Below, one piece after another: positions 1 through 7,722 of a stretch of 28,122 bases of DNA (positions are counted from its first letter, which is position 1; each line of letters starts with the position of its first letter). The notes beneath the pieces are model-generated. The model had not been told where the DNA came from and ran no database searches. It saw nothing but the letters and a program-made list of their open reading frames with translations. The stretch spans positions 1 to 28,122 of the forward strand of contig NZ_CALJPC010000102.1 in the NCBI RefSeq assembly GCF_937981295.1, written 5' to 3'. A program made the translations under genes and the position numbers. Origin of the DNA: an uncultured Campylobacter sp. (GTDB lineage Bacteria; Campylobacterota; Campylobacteria; Campylobacterales; Campylobacteraceae).

Positions 1-265
1 GCAGGGAGCGGATATCTTGATGATAAAGCCCGCGCTTGCGTATCTGGATCTAATCAGAGACCTGCGGGAGCGCACGCTGCTGCCGATCTGCGCGTATAAC
101 GTAAGCGGCGAATATGCGCTTTTGCAGACGGGTAAAAAAGCGGGCGTGATCGATTATGAGCGCGTGATGATGGAGACGATGATAGGAATAAGGCGCGCCG
201 GCGCGGATATGATCATCACCTATCACGCTAAAGAGATCGCGGAAATTTTAAATTCGCGCAGGTAA
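1..265 (+). CDS. hemB: Delta-aminolevulinic acid dehydratase (porphobilinogen synthase), 3' end only
   Basis: Joins two 5-aminolevulinate molecules into porphobilinogen, the second committed step of heme synthesis, in the cytosol. Only the last 87 codons are present; the frame is open from base 2, so the start lies outside the window. The visible part carries typical HemB C-terminal blocks: a metal/substrate region reading ILMIKPALAYLD, then PICAYNVSGEYALL, then the terminal helix GADMIITYHAKEIAEIL. The reading ends with TAA at 263-265. The gene sits upstream of argF and, two genes later, hemN, so two heme genes share this neighbourhood. Identification is by family knowledge of these motifs and is firm even though the active-site lysines are partly off-window. 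Confidence 0.95.
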   Translation, partial: QGADILMIKPALAYLDLIRDLRERTLLPICAYNVSGEYALLQTGKKAGVIDYERVMMETMIGIRRAGADMIITYHAKEIAEILNSRR

Positions 266-280
266 AATTTTAAAAATTTT

Positions 281-298
281 GGAATTTTAAAATTTCGC
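281..298. repeat. AT-rich palindromic word, identical 18-mer also at 10460-10477
   Basis: GGAATTTTAAAATTTCGC occurs here downstream of hemB and again, base for base, between rplL and rpoB. Its core ATTTTAAAAT is self-complementary. A nearby inverted repeat, ACGTAGCG at 339-346 and CGCTACGT at 376-383, occupies the rest of the hemB-argF spacer. There is no T tract, so it is not an obvious terminator. Confidence 0.6.
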
Positions 299-422
299 AG
301 CAGCAGCGAGACTTGGTTTTTGAAATTTACTTCGCGGCACGTAGCGTAAATTTAAAATTTTAAAGTCGAATAAAACGCTACGTAAGCGAAAACAGTGTAA
401 AATTTAACCAAAAAGGAGCGAT

Positions 423-1346
423 ATGAGGCACTTTCTTACGTTAAACGATTTTAGCAAAGATGAGATAATCGAGATTTTAAATTTAGCCTTTGGGATTAAA
501 AAAGAGGCTAAGGCGCGAAATTTTAAGCCGTATTTAAAAGATCAAAAATTAGCGATGATATTTGAAAAAAGCTCGACCAGGACGCGCGTGAGCTTCGATG
601 TGGGGATGAACGAGCTAGGCGGACACGCGCTATTTTTGAGCAGTCGCGACATCCAGCTCGGGCGAGGCGAGCCTATCAAAGACACTGCACGCGTGATTTC
701 GCGAATGTGCGATCTGATCATGGCGCGCGTAAATCGCCACGAGACGTTAATAGAGCTCGCGGAATTTAGCCGCGTGCCGGTCATAAACGGGCTAAGCGAT
801 AAATTTCATCCCGTGCAGCTAATGGCGGATTTAATGACGATCGCGGAGTGCGGTATTGAAACTCCAAAGATAAAAGCCGCGTACGTGGGCGACGGCAACA
901 ATATGACGCACTCGTGGCTGATGCTTGCTAGCAAGCTTGGCTTTGAGCTAAGAGTAGCGACGCCCGTGGGCTATGAGGCTGATCCGCAGATACTGGCGCA
1001 GGCGCAAGAAAATGCTAAAATTTCAGGCGCTAAAATTTTAATAACGAACGATATAAAAGAAGCCGTAGCGGGCGCAAACGTCGTGACGACCGATACTTGG
1101 GTTTCGATGGGGCAAGAAGGCGAAAAGGAGCAAAGAATTCGCGATTTCGCGGGCTTTTGCGTGGATGAAAGCTTAATGGCTCTGGCTGAAAAAAACGCGA
1201 TCTTTTTGCACTGCCTGCCGGCGTATCGCGGATACGAGGTGAGCGAGGCCGTGTTTGAAACGCATGCGGATGAAATTTTTGCAGAGGCGGAAAATCGCCT
1301 GCACGCGCAAAAGGGCGTTATGGTCTGGTTGGATCAAAGAAGGTAA
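423..1346 (+). CDS. argF: Ornithine carbamoyltransferase
   Basis: Transfers the carbamoyl group from carbamoyl phosphate to ornithine, giving citrulline in arginine synthesis; cytosolic, normally a trimer. The 307-residue length is normal. The carbamoyl-phosphate loop SSTRTR is at residues 50-55, the HPVQ motif at 129-132, an SMG loop near 228-230 that resembles the ornithine-binding segment, and the catalytic HCLP cysteine loop at 263-266, all intact. The ATG is preceded by AAGGAG (413-418) with five-base spacing. It is followed after 14 bases by the UPF0763 gene, suggesting cotranscription. HCLP with the SMG loop favours ornithine rather than aspartate transcarbamoylase. Whether hemB and argF share a promoter is not clear; the 157-base spacer contains a weak TAAAAT -10-like word at 398-403. 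Confidence 0.97.
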   Translation: MRHFLTLNDFSKDEIIEILNLAFGIKKEAKARNFKPYLKDQKLAMIFEKSSTRTRVSFDVGMNELGGHALFLSSRDIQLGRGEPIKDTARVISRMCDLIMARVNRHETLIELAEFSRVPVINGLSDKFHPVQLMADLMTIAECGIETPKIKAAYVGDGNNMTHSWLMLASKLGFELRVATPVGYEADPQILAQAQENAKISGAKILITNDIKEAVAGANVVTTDTWVSMGQEGEKEQRIRDFAGFCVDESLMALAEKNAIFLHCLPAYRGYEVSEAVFETHADEIFAEAENRLHAQKGVMVWLDQRR

Positions 1347-1360
1347 ATTTAGGAGAAAGC

Positions 1361-1843
1361 ATGGAAGAAAAAGATAAAGCGCTAAAAAAGATCGACAAAG
1401 CGAGCGAATTTTTCGGGCTGGATAGCTCGAAAAGGACGGTTTTTGAAATTTCGCAGGGCGAGGACAACGAGAAAAAACTCACTTTAAAAAGCGGCTCGTG
1501 GAGCGACGAGGAGCCGTGGTTCGGCATCGACGAAAATAACGAAGTGCACACGATGATCTCGATAAAATCGCTTGCAAATCTCATCGCCGCGACCAAAAAC
1601 GCGATGCAGGAAAATTTTAATCTCAAGCTTGAGCGCTCGATTTTGCAGCATACGCCGGTGGATTTCGGCGACGCGTGGATCGTGTGTATGGACGAGATCA
1701 GAAGGCTAACGGGCGCAAATCCGAGTGCGAAAAGATTAAGCTTAGACGTCGATGCCGTCGTCTCGCGCGTAAAAAGCCTGCATCCAAACCTTTTTATTGA
1801 TATCGAAGAGCTTATCAAAACCAAGGCGGACAGCCGTGAATAG
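1361..1843 (+). CDS. UPF0763 / DUF2603 family protein, function unknown
   Basis: A 160-residue soluble, charged protein with no signal peptide or membrane segment. I recognise it as the UPF0763 (DUF2603) family, known essentially only from Campylobacterota, from the N-terminal lysine-rich helix followed by the FFGLDSSKRTVFEI-like block and the central acidic WSDEEPWFGIDENNEVHTM region (roughly residues 46-65). The start is set by AGGAG at 1351-1355. The 3' end overlaps the GTG start of hemN by eight bases (1836-1843), which suggests translational coupling and a role alongside hemN and the following iron-sulfur protein, but the family has no assigned biochemical activity that I know of. The same order argF-UPF0763-hemN occurs in C. 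jejuni (Cj0994c-Cj0993c-Cj0992c, from memory). Confidence 0.85.
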   Translation: MEEKDKALKKIDKASEFFGLDSSKRTVFEISQGEDNEKKLTLKSGSWSDEEPWFGIDENNEVHTMISIKSLANLIAATKNAMQENFNLKLERSILQHTPVDFGDAWIVCMDEIRRLTGANPSAKRLSLDVDAVVSRVKSLHPNLFIDIEELIKTKADSRE

Positions 1844-3200
1844 TATAGACTTTGATGCTTACGCGAAATTTTCGCGCCCGGGGCCTCGCTACACGAGCTA
1901 TCCGACCGCTTTGGAATTTAGCGAAAATTTCAGCTACGACGGGTATTTGAACGAGCTGAAAAATCAAAAAAGCTCTACGCCGCTGTCGCTTTACTTTCAC
2001 ATGCCGTTTTGCCGCTCCGCCTGTTATTTTTGCGGCTGCAACGTAATCTACACGGGCAAACGCGACAAGATGGATCGCTATTTAGACTATATCGAGCGCG
2101 AAATGCAAATTTTAAGCAGCGTCGTGGACGGCTCCAGGCAGGTCGTGCAGATGCACTTCGGCGGCGGCACGCCTACGTATTTTAGCGCCGAACAGCTCGC
2201 GCGCCACATAAAAAATATCAAAAAATATTTTAAAAATTTCAGCCCTGAAGCCGAGATCAGCTGCGAGATCGATCCGCGATTTTTGAACGCCGAGCAGCTC
2301 GACGTGCTCGTTTCAAACGGCTTTAACCGCATAAGCTACGGCGTGCAGGACTTCGACGAGCGCGTACAAAAGGAGATCCACCGCATCCAGCCTTTCGAGC
2401 TTACGAGGGACGTCATAGCTATGGCGCGCGAGAGGGGGATAAAATCGATAAATATGGATCTGATCTACGGCCTTCCGTATCAGAGCCTAGCTAGCTTTAA
2501 GCGCACGCTGGAGCTTGCGCTTTCGCTTGATCCGGACCGCTTCGCGATCTTTAACTACGCGCATGTACCGTGGATAAAAAAATCTATGCGCAAATTTGAC
2601 GAAACGACCTTGCCGGAGCCTAAAGTGAAGCTTGAAATTTTAAAATTTACGCACGATTTTTTAAGCGCGAACGGATATGAGATGATCGGCATGGATCACT
2701 ACTCAAAGCCCGCAGACGAGCTTCACGCCGCGCTTAAAAACGGCTCGCTGCACCGTAATTTCCAAGGCTATACGACCAAGGGCGGCGCCGATCTGATCGG
2801 CATCGGGCTGACTAGCATTGGCGAGGGCGTGCGCCACTACGCGCAAAATTTCAAAGATATGGACGCTTACGAGACCGCGATAGATGCAGGCAGGCTGCCG
2901 TATTGCAGGGGTATTTTGCTAAATGAAGAGGATCTGCTGCGCAAAGAGGTGATTATGGGGCTGATGAGTAATTTTTGCGTCGATATAGAGGCGATCGAGG
3001 AGAAATTTAAGATAAAATTTTTCGAGCATTTCGGCGCGAGCCTAAAGCAGCTTGAGACGCTAAAGGATTTCGTACAAGTCTCGCCGAATAGAATTTCCGT
3101 AACGCCCACCGGTACGCTTTTGATCCGCAATATCGCGATGTGCTTTGATGAGTATATGGGTAAAAATTTGGGCGAAAAGCGCTTTTCTAAAACCGTTTAA
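1836..3200 (+). CDS. hemN: Oxygen-independent coproporphyrinogen III oxidase, radical SAM
   Basis: Converts coproporphyrinogen III to protoporphyrinogen IX without oxygen, using a [4Fe-4S] cluster and S-adenosylmethionine. The chosen GTG start (1836) gives 454 residues, beginning MNSIDFDAYAKF and leading into the family N-terminal signature GPRYTSYPTA; a longer in-frame reading to 1797 uses a poor codon and would extend deep into the upstream gene. The cluster motif is CxxxCxxCxC with C59, C63, C66 and C68, matching true HemN rather than HemW. The GGGTP motif, which contacts SAM, follows. An AAGGCGG sequence upstream of the GTG can serve as ribosome binding site. It overlaps UPF0763 by eight bases and is followed after 11 bases by the CCG-domain protein. 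Confidence 0.95.
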   Translation: MNSIDFDAYAKFSRPGPRYTSYPTALEFSENFSYDGYLNELKNQKSSTPLSLYFHMPFCRSACYFCGCNVIYTGKRDKMDRYLDYIEREMQILSSVVDGSRQVVQMHFGGGTPTYFSAEQLARHIKNIKKYFKNFSPEAEISCEIDPRFLNAEQLDVLVSNGFNRISYGVQDFDERVQKEIHRIQPFELTRDVIAMARERGIKSINMDLIYGLPYQSLASFKRTLELALSLDPDRFAIFNYAHVPWIKKSMRKFDETTLPEPKVKLEILKFTHDFLSANGYEMIGMDHYSKPADELHAALKNGSLHRNFQGYTTKGGADLIGIGLTSIGEGVRHYAQNFKDMDAYETAIDAGRLPYCRGILLNEEDLLRKEVIMGLMSNFCVDIEAIEEKFKIKFFEHFGASLKQLETLKDFVQVSPNRISVTPTGTLLIRNIAMCFDEYMGKNLGEKRFSKTV

Positions 3201-3211
3201 GCGGCGCGGCT

Positions 3212-4516
3212 ATGAGTAAGGCAAAGCTTGGGGCGTTCGATTTTGCGGCACTTAGCGAGCGCTGCGTAAAATGTGGTAAATGTATCCAAGTCTGCACGAT
3301 TCATGGCATTAACGGCGATGAAGTAACGAGCCCACGCGGATTTGTGGATCTTTTGGGCGCTTACGGCAGAAATGAGCTAAAGCTTGATAAAAACGCTAAG
3401 AAAATTTTTGAGAGCTGCTTTTTATGCACCAACTGCGTAGATATTTGCGGCGAGTCTTTGCCCATAGATACGGCGATTGAGAATATTCGCGCGCGCATTG
3501 CGGAAAAATTTGGCATCGCGTGGTACAAAAAAGCTGCGTTTTGGCTGCTCGGGCACCGCAAAGCGCTGGATCTAGCAGCAGCGCTTGGATACGTGTTTCT
3601 TAGCTGTGGCTTTAAGATGCGAAAAGATACGCAAAGCTCTATGTCGCCTAGATTTGACTTGCCACTACTTAAAAAAGAGCGCTTGTTGCCTGCTCCTGCG
3701 AAAAAGAGCTTTATGAACTCGTACGCAGAATTTATCGACAACGGCGGCGAAAAAACTATCGGAATTTTTATAGGCTGCATGGCAAACTACGCTTACACGG
3801 GCGTAGGCGAGGCGGTTTTACATATCGCGCGAGCGCTAAAGCTAAACGTAAATTTGATGAAGAAACAAGCCTGTTGCGGCGCTCCTGCGTATTTTACGGG
3901 AGATTTTGCGGCGGTTGAACGCGTGGCAAAATTTAATATAGCATATTTCGAAAAAGTCATGCCTGCTCTTGATGCGATTATCGTGCCCGAGGCTACGTGC
4001 TCTGCGATGTTGCGGGTGGATTACGCGCATTTTTTTGAAAATGAGCCGCAATGGAAAGCCCGTGCGCAAAAGCTTGCGAGTAAAATTTTTATGGCGAGCG
4101 AATACTTTTATAAATTTACAAACTTAAGTGATCTTTTGATGCGCCGCGGCAAAAGGGCTTTAGCGATTACTTATCACGATCCGTGCCATGCCCGCAAAAT
4201 GCAGGGTATTTGGAAAGAACCGCGCGGCTTGCTCGCTCAAAACTACGAAATAACCGAGATGGATGAGCCTAATAAATGCTGCGGATTTGGCGGCGTGACG
4301 ATGCAGGCCGAGCGCTACGAGCTCGCGCGCGCAGTGGGATTAGCTAAGGCGCGCGCAATGGCAGATCTGCCTGTGCGCGTAGTTTCTGCCGAGTGCAGTG
4401 CGTGCAGGATGCAGCTAAATAATTCGCTTTCTTTAAGCGGCTCGCAGATGAGGTGTGTAAATCCGCTGGAGCTCATCGCTGAAGCGCTTGTGAGCGAGGA
4501 AAATTCCAATGGATAA
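3212..4516 (+). CDS. (Fe-S)-binding protein with two 4Fe-4S motifs and two cysteine-rich CCG domains
   Basis: A 434-residue cytosolic-type electron-transfer subunit of the GlcF/LutA/HdrB-like group. Two 4Fe-4S ligands sets are visible: C18, C21, C24, C28 and C69, C72, C75, C79. Two CCG domains follow, with CCG at 221-223 and CCGFGG at 356-361, and the associated cysteine pairs including C395/C398. The spacer around residues 100-130 is hydrophobic but not convincingly a membrane segment. It lies 11 bases after hemN and corresponds to the C. jejuni gene next to hemN (Cj0991c, from memory). Such proteins usually pass electrons to or from a flavoprotein partner; none is encoded here, so the substrate is unknown. 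Calling it glycolate oxidase GlcF is not justified without a GlcD neighbour. No strong ribosome binding site precedes the ATG. Confidence 0.85.
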   Translation: MSKAKLGAFDFAALSERCVKCGKCIQVCTIHGINGDEVTSPRGFVDLLGAYGRNELKLDKNAKKIFESCFLCTNCVDICGESLPIDTAIENIRARIAEKFGIAWYKKAAFWLLGHRKALDLAAALGYVFLSCGFKMRKDTQSSMSPRFDLPLLKKERLLPAPAKKSFMNSYAEFIDNGGEKTIGIFIGCMANYAYTGVGEAVLHIARALKLNVNLMKKQACCGAPAYFTGDFAAVERVAKFNIAYFEKVMPALDAIIVPEATCSAMLRVDYAHFFENEPQWKARAQKLASKIFMASEYFYKFTNLSDLLMRRGKRALAITYHDPCHARKMQGIWKEPRGLLAQNYEITEMDEPNKCCGFGGVTMQAERYELARAVGLAKARAMADLPVRVVSAECSACRMQLNNSLSLSGSQMRCVNPLELIAEALVSEENSNG

Positions 4517-5144
4517 ATTTTGCGTTTTAGAAGCTCCTGCATTTCGCCGGCTTTTTACTCAATTCAAATCCTGGGGTAAAATTCTGTGCTTTTGAAATTT
4601 TGGTTTTTAAAAATTATGATTAAATTTTATCGTTAGCTTGCAGAGGTTATGGTCTACACTTTTAAGCTTTCGGATATATTAAGCCTGGGGCAGCGCTCGG
4701 TGCGAGCTCATAGGTTTTGCTCTGCGGCGGGGTTGATTAATATGATTTTAAATACTAAAATTTTGTAGTTTAGAATTTTAGCTGAGGGATTTGCGCAAAA
4801 TTTTAAGAAGTTGAATTGTAAGATGGATTTTAGCAGGAATTCTAATTTTAGGCGGTATTGTTTGAAATTCTATGGAATTTGTGCTGTGAGCAAATAGCTA
4901 GAATTTTGATTTATTGATTTGCGTGGATTTGCTTAGCGTTGCAGGATTAAAGCACGAATTTTAAATTTCGTAAAATTTAAGAATTAGTTACGTATGAGCT
5001 TCTTGCACTTCGCGGTTTCGACGTTGCGGTAAAATTTCTTTCAAAAATGCCAAAGTATGCATAAAATATACTCACAATTTTTAGCACGAGATATTTGGCA
5101 AAAAAGGCGAAGCTAGCGAAATTGGAGCTTTAAATTTAATTTTA
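4517..5144. other. Gene-poor spacer, nothing identified
   Basis: About 630 bases without a supportable gene on either strand. A 28-codon ATG reading at 4509-4595 overlaps the end of the upstream gene but has no recognisable content. The stretch is AT-rich and full of short AAATTT/AAAATTT words. No tRNA, terminator or repeat array stands out. It may contain decayed coding sequence, but I could not reconstruct any protein. Confidence 0.5.
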
Positions 5145-5354
5145 TTATTGCTCTTTTGCGTCATCTTCAGAGTCTAGCTTTGCTTCTTCAATCAAAAGCC
5201 TGTTGGCTTCGGTAGCCTTTTTTAGCTCGCTTAAGTTTTCTTCTATCTTATTTAGGCGCTTTTCAAGGGTATTTAGACGCTTTTCAGAGCGGGAGATAAA
5301 ATAATAAATCAAATAAATCATAAAAACTATTATGATCCAAGGTACGATTTTCAT
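5145..5354 (-). CDS. Small membrane-anchored coiled-coil protein, function unknown
   Basis: The 69-residue product starts at the ATG 5354-5352, chosen over a longer in-frame start at 5438 because AAGGA precedes it at good spacing and the extra residues look like translated spacer. Residues 5-20 form one strongly hydrophobic membrane segment (PWIIIVFMIYLIYYFI). Residues 21-60 are a highly charged helix with leucine/isoleucine heptad spacing, a probable coiled coil, and the tail is acidic. This layout suits a bitopic inner-membrane protein that oligomerises, with the coiled coil probably cytoplasmic by the positive-inside rule. No family was recognised. It is divergent from the tRNA-tuf operon, whose promoter starts about 80 bases away. 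Confidence 0.7.
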   Translation of the reverse strand: MKIVPWIIIVFMIYLIYYFISRSEKRLNTLEKRLNKIEENLSELKKATEANRLLIEEAKLDSEDDAKEQ

Positions 5355-5431
5355 ATAAAATTCCTTAAAATTTAAAATCGGGCGCATTATAGCAGAAATT
5401 TTATGAAATTTTAAAATAGGCTGTTTTAGCC

Positions 5432-5460
5432 TTGACAATTGGGGATTTTTCGGTTATAAT
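5432..5460 (+). promoter_or_regulatory. Perfect-consensus sigma70 promoter for the tRNA-tuf operon
   Basis: TTGACA at 5432-5437 and TATAAT at 5455-5460 are separated by exactly 17 bases, and the first tRNA begins 20 bases after the -10. Campylobacter promoters usually have a good -10 but no conserved -35, so a full consensus here fits a very strongly expressed stable-RNA and EF-Tu operon. Confidence 0.85.
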
Positions 5461-5480
5461 TGCCACTTCAATTTCAAAAT

Positions 5481-5556
5481 GCTGGTGTAGCTCAGCTGGT
5501 AGAGCTACTGCCTTGTAAGCAGTGGGTCGGCGGTTCGATCCCGTCCACCAGCTCCA
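5481..5556 (+). tRNA. tRNA-Thr (anticodon TGT)
   Basis: A 76-base cloverleaf including encoded CCA. Acceptor GCTGGTG pairs with CACCAGC; the anticodon stem ACTGC/GCAGT encloses loop CTTGTAA, giving anticodon TGT. The T loop is TTCGATC. First gene of the tRNA-tuf cluster. Confidence 0.97.
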
Positions 5557-5592
5557 TTTTTTGTAACAGTGTTTGACCAGATTTCATCAAAG

Positions 5593-5677
<85 letters not shown>

Positions 5678-5689
5678 TGAATTTTTGAT

Positions 5690-5766
5690 GCGGGATTAGC
5701 TCAGTTGGCTAGAGCATCAGCCTTCCAAGCTGAGGGTCGCGGGTTCGAGCCCCGTTTCCCGCTCCA
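5690..5766 (+). tRNA. tRNA-Gly (anticodon TCC)
   Basis: A 77-base tRNA with encoded CCA. Anticodon stem TCAGC/GCTGA encloses CTTCCAA, giving TCC. The acceptor GCGGGAT against TTCCCGC leaves a T-T mismatch at the last pair (7-66); the rest is regular. Confidence 0.96.
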
Positions 5767-5879
5767 CCATTTAGGTTTACTGGGAGCTGTAAAACTTAAC
5801 TGCTTTTATATGCTTACATAATCTAAATTTTGGTCGCATTGTTGGGTATTGGTAGCGATTTCTCTTTGCCTGAGTTTAG

Positions 5880-5954
<75 letters not shown>

Positions 5955-6010
5955 TAAAATAGAGTCGCTTAGTTTGTTGTGTAATCCACAAATCAATAAC
6001 GGAGGATATG

Positions 6011-7210
6011 ATGGCTAAAGAAAAATTTAATCGTAACAAGCCACACGTAAACATTGGTACCATCGGTCACGTTGACCATGGTAAGACTACTTTGACAGCT
6101 GCTATTTCTGCTGTTCTTTCTAGGAAAGGTCTAGCTGAGCTAAAGGACTACGACAATATCGATAACGCTCCAGAGGAAAAAGAGCGCGGTATTACTATCG
6201 CTACGTCTCACATCGAATATGAGACCGAGAAACGTCACTATGCTCACGTTGACTGCCCAGGTCACGCCGACTACGTAAAAAATATGATTACCGGTGCGGC
6301 TCAGATGGACGGCGCTATTTTAGTTGTTTCTGCTGCGGACGGTCCTATGCCTCAAACTCGCGAGCACATCTTGCTTTCTCGCCAAGTAGGCGTTCCTTAT
6401 ATCGTAGTTTTCCTAAACAAAACCGATATGGTCGATGATCCGGATCTTTTAGAGTTAGTTGAAGAGGAAGTTAGAGATCTTTTAAAAGAGTATAAATTCC
6501 CTGGCGACGAGACCCCAATCATTAAAGGCTCTGCCCTTAAGGCTCTTGAGGAAGCTAAGGCCGGACAAGACGGCGAATGGTCTGCAAAGATTATGGAGCT
6601 TATGGACGCGGTTGATAGCTATATTCCAACTCCTGTTCGCGATACTGATAAAGATTTCCTTCTTCCGATCGAAGATATTTTCTCGATTTCCGGTCGCGGT
6701 ACCGTTGTAACCGGTAGAATCGAAAAAGGTATCGTTAAAGTTGGCGATACTATCGAGATCGTAGGTATTAAACCTACTCAAACTACTACCGTTACCGGCG
6801 TTGAGATGTTTAGAAAAGAGATGGATCAAGGTGAAGCCGGCGATAACGTAGGTGTTTTATTGCGCGGTACTAAGAAAGAGGAAGTAGAGCGCGGTATGGT
6901 TTTATGTAAACCAAAATCTATTACTCCTCATACTAAATTTGAGGGCGAGGTTTATATCCTAACTAAAGAAGAGGGCGGACGCCATACTCCATTCTTTAAT
7001 AATTATAGACCGCAGTTTTACGTTCGTACGACAGATGTTACCGGTTCGATTACCCTTCCTGAGGGAACCGAGATGGTAATGCCTGGCGACAACGTTAAAA
7101 TTACCGTTGAGCTAATTGCTCCGATTGCTCTTGAGCAAGGTACTCGCTTCGCGATTCGCGAAGGCGGTCACACCGTAGGCTCAGGCGTAGTTTCGAAAAT
7201 CATCGCTTAA
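6011..7210 (+). CDS. tuf: Translation elongation factor Tu
   Basis: GTPase that delivers aminoacyl-tRNA to the ribosome. Two adjacent ATG codons exist (6008 and 6011); the second is preferred because it gives MAKEKFNRNK, the usual N-terminus, a normal 399 residues, and five-base spacing from GGAGG (6001-6005). The GTPase motifs are intact: GHVDHGKT at 19-26, DCPGHADYVKNM, and the NKTD guanine-recognition motif, followed by the beta-barrel domains 2 and 3 ending in GSGVVSKIIA. It is the last gene behind four tRNAs and is followed by a strong terminator. Codon use is heavily biased, as expected for a very highly expressed gene. The copy near fusA in the str operon of many bacteria is absent here. 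Confidence 0.99.
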   Translation: MAKEKFNRNKPHVNIGTIGHVDHGKTTLTAAISAVLSRKGLAELKDYDNIDNAPEEKERGITIATSHIEYETEKRHYAHVDCPGHADYVKNMITGAAQMDGAILVVSAADGPMPQTREHILLSRQVGVPYIVVFLNKTDMVDDPDLLELVEEEVRDLLKEYKFPGDETPIIKGSALKALEEAKAGQDGEWSAKIMELMDAVDSYIPTPVRDTDKDFLLPIEDIFSISGRGTVVTGRIEKGIVKVGDTIEIVGIKPTQTTTVTGVEMFRKEMDQGEAGDNVGVLLRGTKKEEVERGMVLCKPKSITPHTKFEGEVYILTKEEGGRHTPFFNNYRPQFYVRTTDVTGSITLPEGTEMVMPGDNVKITVELIAPIALEQGTRFAIREGGHTVGSGVVSKIIA

Positions 7211-7216
7211 TTTTTT

Positions 7217-7250
7217 GCAAGTGGAATTTTAAAATTCCACTTGCTTTTTT
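7217..7250 (+). terminator. Rho-independent terminator after tuf
   Basis: GCAAGTGGAATTTT (7217-7230) is followed immediately by its exact complement (7231-7244) and six T residues (7245-7250). The perfect 14-base arms fold with a small loop of the central AT pairs. It lies seven bases after the tuf stop and 16 before rpmG, so any read-through would feed rpmG-secE-nusG. Confidence 0.85.
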
Positions 7251-7265
7251 ATTCAAGGAAACCAA

Positions 7266-7439
7266 ATGGCAAAGAATTCAAGTAGAGTAAAGGTCGGATT
7301 AAAATGCTCCGAAAGTGGCGATATTAACTATACTACTTATAAAAATAGCAAAACTACGACCGAAAAACTAGAACTTAAAAAATATTGCCCTAGATTAAAA
7401 AAGCACACGCTTCATAAAGAAGTAAAGTTAAAAGGCTAA
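7266..7439 (+). CDS. rpmG: 50S ribosomal protein L33
   Basis: A 57-residue protein of the large ribosomal subunit. It starts at ATG 7266 behind AAGGA and ends in TAA at 7437-7439. The L33 pattern is clear: VKVGLKC, then a GDINYTTYKNSK stretch, KLELKKYCPRL, and HTLHKEVKLKG. Zinc-binding L33 has two CxxC pairs; here each pair has lost its second cysteine (C14-S-E-S17 and C41-P-R-L44), so it should not bind zinc in the usual way. It sits between the tuf terminator and tRNA-Trp, the usual Campylobacterota place. Confidence 0.96.
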   Translation: MAKNSSRVKVGLKCSESGDINYTTYKNSKTTTEKLELKKYCPRLKKHTLHKEVKLKG

Positions 7440-7446
7440 TTGTTAT

Positions 7447-7522
7447 AGGGCAATAGCTCCAACGGTAGAGCGCCGGATTCCAAATCCGATGGTTGGGGGT
7501 TCGAATCCCTCTTGCCCTGCCA
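7447..7522 (+). tRNA. tRNA-Trp (anticodon CCA)
   Basis: A 76-base tRNA with encoded CCA end. Acceptor AGGGCAA pairs with TTGCCCT; loop TTCCAAA gives anticodon CCA. The first pair of the anticodon stem (C27 against A43) is a mismatch and the T stem has one G-T pair. It lies seven bases after rpmG and 12 bases before secE, so it must be processed out of an mRNA. Confidence 0.95.
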
Positions 7523-7534
7523 CGAGGATTGGGT

Positions 7535-7708
7535 ATGGAAAAAGTAAAAGAGTATTATAAACAAGCAAAAGTAGAGTTAGATAAGGTAATTTTCCCGACT
7601 AAAGATCAGACTAAAACAGCATATATCTCTGTAGTAGTCGTAGTCGTAGTTATCGCACTGTTTTTAGCGCTAGTGGATCTTATTATGTCCGCTTTGATAA
7701 CGGCTTAA
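7535..7708 (+). CDS. secE: Preprotein translocase subunit SecE
   Basis: Essential small subunit of the SecYEG channel in the inner membrane. The 57-residue product begins at ATG 7535 with GAGG at 7524-7527; a longer in-frame reading starts inside tRNA-Trp and is not credible. An amphipathic N-terminal helix (KEYYKQAKVELDKVIFPTKDQT) matches the SecE clamp region, with the conserved FPT turn, followed by one membrane helix at about residues 30-53. This is the short single-helix form, unlike the three-helix SecE of E. coli. nusG follows after 14 bases, a nearly universal pairing. Confidence 0.96.
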   Translation: MEKVKEYYKQAKVELDKVIFPTKDQTKTAYISVVVVVVVIALFLALVDLIMSALITA

Positions 7709-7722
7709 GTAGGGATCGCAAT

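Noticed and set aside
4509..4595. 28-codon ATG reading overlapping the end of the CCG protein gene
   Set aside because: No family, no distinct ribosome binding site and no conserved context; probably chance.
7493..7534. In-frame N-terminal extension of secE
   Set aside because: It would start inside tRNA-Trp; the ATG at 7535 has its own GAGG and gives the normal protein.
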